From NCBI GenBank assembly GCA_024229695.1, contig JAAESD010000018.1:1-33877 (forward strand): a stretch of DNA of 33,877 nucleotides. Reading direction: 5' to 3'. Below are positions 33,372 to 33,877 of the stretch, one piece after another. Position 1 is the stretch's first letter. Every line of letters starts with the position of its first letter. Both the position numbers and the translations under genes were made by a program. This DNA is from a bacterium (GTDB lineage Bacteria; Krumholzibacteriota; Krumholzibacteriia; LZORAL124-64-63). The notes beneath the pieces were generated by a model. The model was not told where the DNA came from. It did not search any database and saw only the letters and a program-made list of their open reading frames with translations.

Positions 33372-33490
33372 AAATTAAACAGACTTGTTTTGCGAATCTG
33401 AGTGAAACGAAGAGCGGGTCGTCTCATCTGAGACGACCCGCGTTGAGCAAAAACAAGTCTGTTTGATTTAAAACAAGTCTGCTTAATTTA
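33372..33490. repeat. Outer inverted/direct repeat around hairpin copy C
   Basis: The left arm at 33372-33393 contains AAACAGACTTGTTTTGC. Its near-complement GCAAAAACAAGTCTGTTT occurs at 33447-33464, and again as AAAACAAGTCTGCTTAATTT at 33470-33489, where it overlaps the end of the binding-protein gene. Together with the inner stem this makes a nested palindrome of about 100 bp with a tandem duplication of one arm. Confidence 0.65.
33391..33441 (-). terminator. Hairpin downstream of the BMP-family gene, copy C of the structured repeat
   Basis: GCGGGTCGTCTCA (33414-33426) and its complement (33429-33441) form a perfect 13-bp stem. On the minus strand it is followed by CTCTTCGTTTCACTCAG then ATTCG (33414-33393), 20 of 22 bases identical to copy A after serC. 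It lies 40 bp after the stop of the binding-protein gene. Confidence 0.65.
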
Positions 33491-33877
33491 GTTGATCATC
33501 AACACCTTGTACGTACCAATCCATACCCAGCAAAGACCCAACATCAAGAGTCTCACCAGCTGGGATTTTTTCTTCGCCAGCCTGGTTGTACAATGGTCCA
33601 GCAAATGGATGCAACTCACCACTATGAATAGCAGCTTCAGTTGCTACAGCTTTTGCTTTCACATCGTCAGGCATATTTACATAAGGTCCCATTTCAACCA
33701 TGTTTTCAGCAAGTCCACCAAATGTTTGTTCAGTTGTCCAGGTGCCATCAAGAACTGCTTGTGTACGAGCAACATAATAATCGGCCCAGTTATCGATGAT
33801 TGAAGTCAGCAGCGCAGTTTCAGCAAATGGAGCCATGTCGGAAGCTTGACCGAAGCAGTGAACTCCAGCTTCCTGAG
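33483..33877 (-). CDS. BMP-family ABC transporter substrate-binding protein (C-terminal part)
   Basis: The frame is open from the right window edge, so only the last ~130 codons are present. The visible sequence reads GVHCFGQASDM, then LLTSIIDNWADYYVARTQAV, LDGTWTTEQTFGGLAENMVE, GPYVNMPDDVKAKA, GELHPFAGPLYNQ and a C-terminal LLGMDWYVQGVDDQLN. This is the end of a basic-membrane-protein / PnrA-like periplasmic binding protein, a family that binds purine nucleosides or related compounds for an ABC importer. The ATG at 33836 is internal and not the true start. Its position near purine-degradation genes supports a purine ligand, but the ligand pocket is mostly outside the window. Confidence 0.85.
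   Translation of the reverse strand, partial: QEAGVHCFGQASDMAPFAETALLTSIIDNWADYYVARTQAVLDGTWTTEQTFGGLAENMVEMGPYVNMPDDVKAKAVATEAAIHSGELHPFAGPLYNQAGEEKIPAGETLDVGSLLGMDWYVQGVDDQLN

Noticed and set aside
33483..33520. C-terminus of the BMP-family protein as a third copy of the WGxxKQLFN tag
   Set aside because: MDWYVQGVDDQLN is the ordinary conserved end of BMP-family proteins and lacks the W-G-x-x-K spacing.

Overview
The window comes from a Gram-negative heterotroph. It carries many lipoboxes, outer-membrane barrel candidates, an LpoB-type activator lipoprotein and a tetraheme periplasmic cytochrome. The GldA/F/G-like ABC set, the DUF1015-serA-serC block and a C-terminal WGxxKQLFN tag on secreted proteins would suit a member of the FCB superphylum or a related uncultured phylum. 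No rRNA or taxonomic marker is present, so this placement is only inference. Genes are tightly packed, with ATGA, GTGA, TTGA and TAATG overlaps and several GTG/TTG starts. No tRNA, rRNA, CRISPR array or insertion sequence was seen.

Layout. (1) 1-6255, minus strand: a leucine-catabolism operon, mccB - liuC-like hydratase - mccA, continuing into a patatin-like hydrolase and a DMT/EamA transporter whose reading frame runs without a stop into an ArsC/LMW-phosphatase-like domain cut by the window edge. (2) 6359-9760, minus strand: an envelope operon of LPP20-type lipoprotein - PEGA/barrel protein - second lipoprotein, with an intrinsic terminator between the first two genes. (3) 9882-17950: purine/hydantoin catabolism interleaved with envelope lipoproteins. 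A hydantoinase (hydA-like) lies on the plus strand, xdhB-xdhC-xdhA on the minus strand run directly into lpoB-like and COG3014-like lipoprotein genes, and an 8-oxoguanine deaminase diverges from xdhB. (4) 17997-19298: a GSGDI-repeat adhesin-like protein and a convergent barrel protein share a bidirectional terminator. (5) 19475-23799: a four-gene Gld-like ABC-2 exporter operon. (6) 23900-28664: ssnA - ygeY - ygeW-like - threonine-synthase-like gene, matching most of the E. coli yge/ssnA urate-purine cluster but with another PLP enzyme where ygeX would be. (7) 28758-31963: DUF1015 - serA - serC, for serine synthesis. (8) 31988-33877: a tetraheme cytochrome and a secreted Cys-rich protein that share a C-terminal tag, three copies of a structured repeat, and the end of a BMP-family (purine-nucleoside type) binding protein.

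How they fit together. Regions 3, 6 and probably 8 point to uptake and breakdown of purines. 8-oxoguanine deaminase and xanthine dehydrogenase would deliver urate or xanthine. HydA, SsnA, YgeY and a YgeW-type carbamoyltransferase would take it to small amino compounds and carbamoyl phosphate, and a PLP lyase would finish. The amino-acid genes (Mcc/LiuC, Ser) fit the same lifestyle. No uricase and no ygfK are visible. The most unusual features are the EamA-ArsC continuous frame, the shared C-terminal tag, the covarying terminator-like repeat family, and the coupling of xdh to cell-wall-activator lipoproteins.
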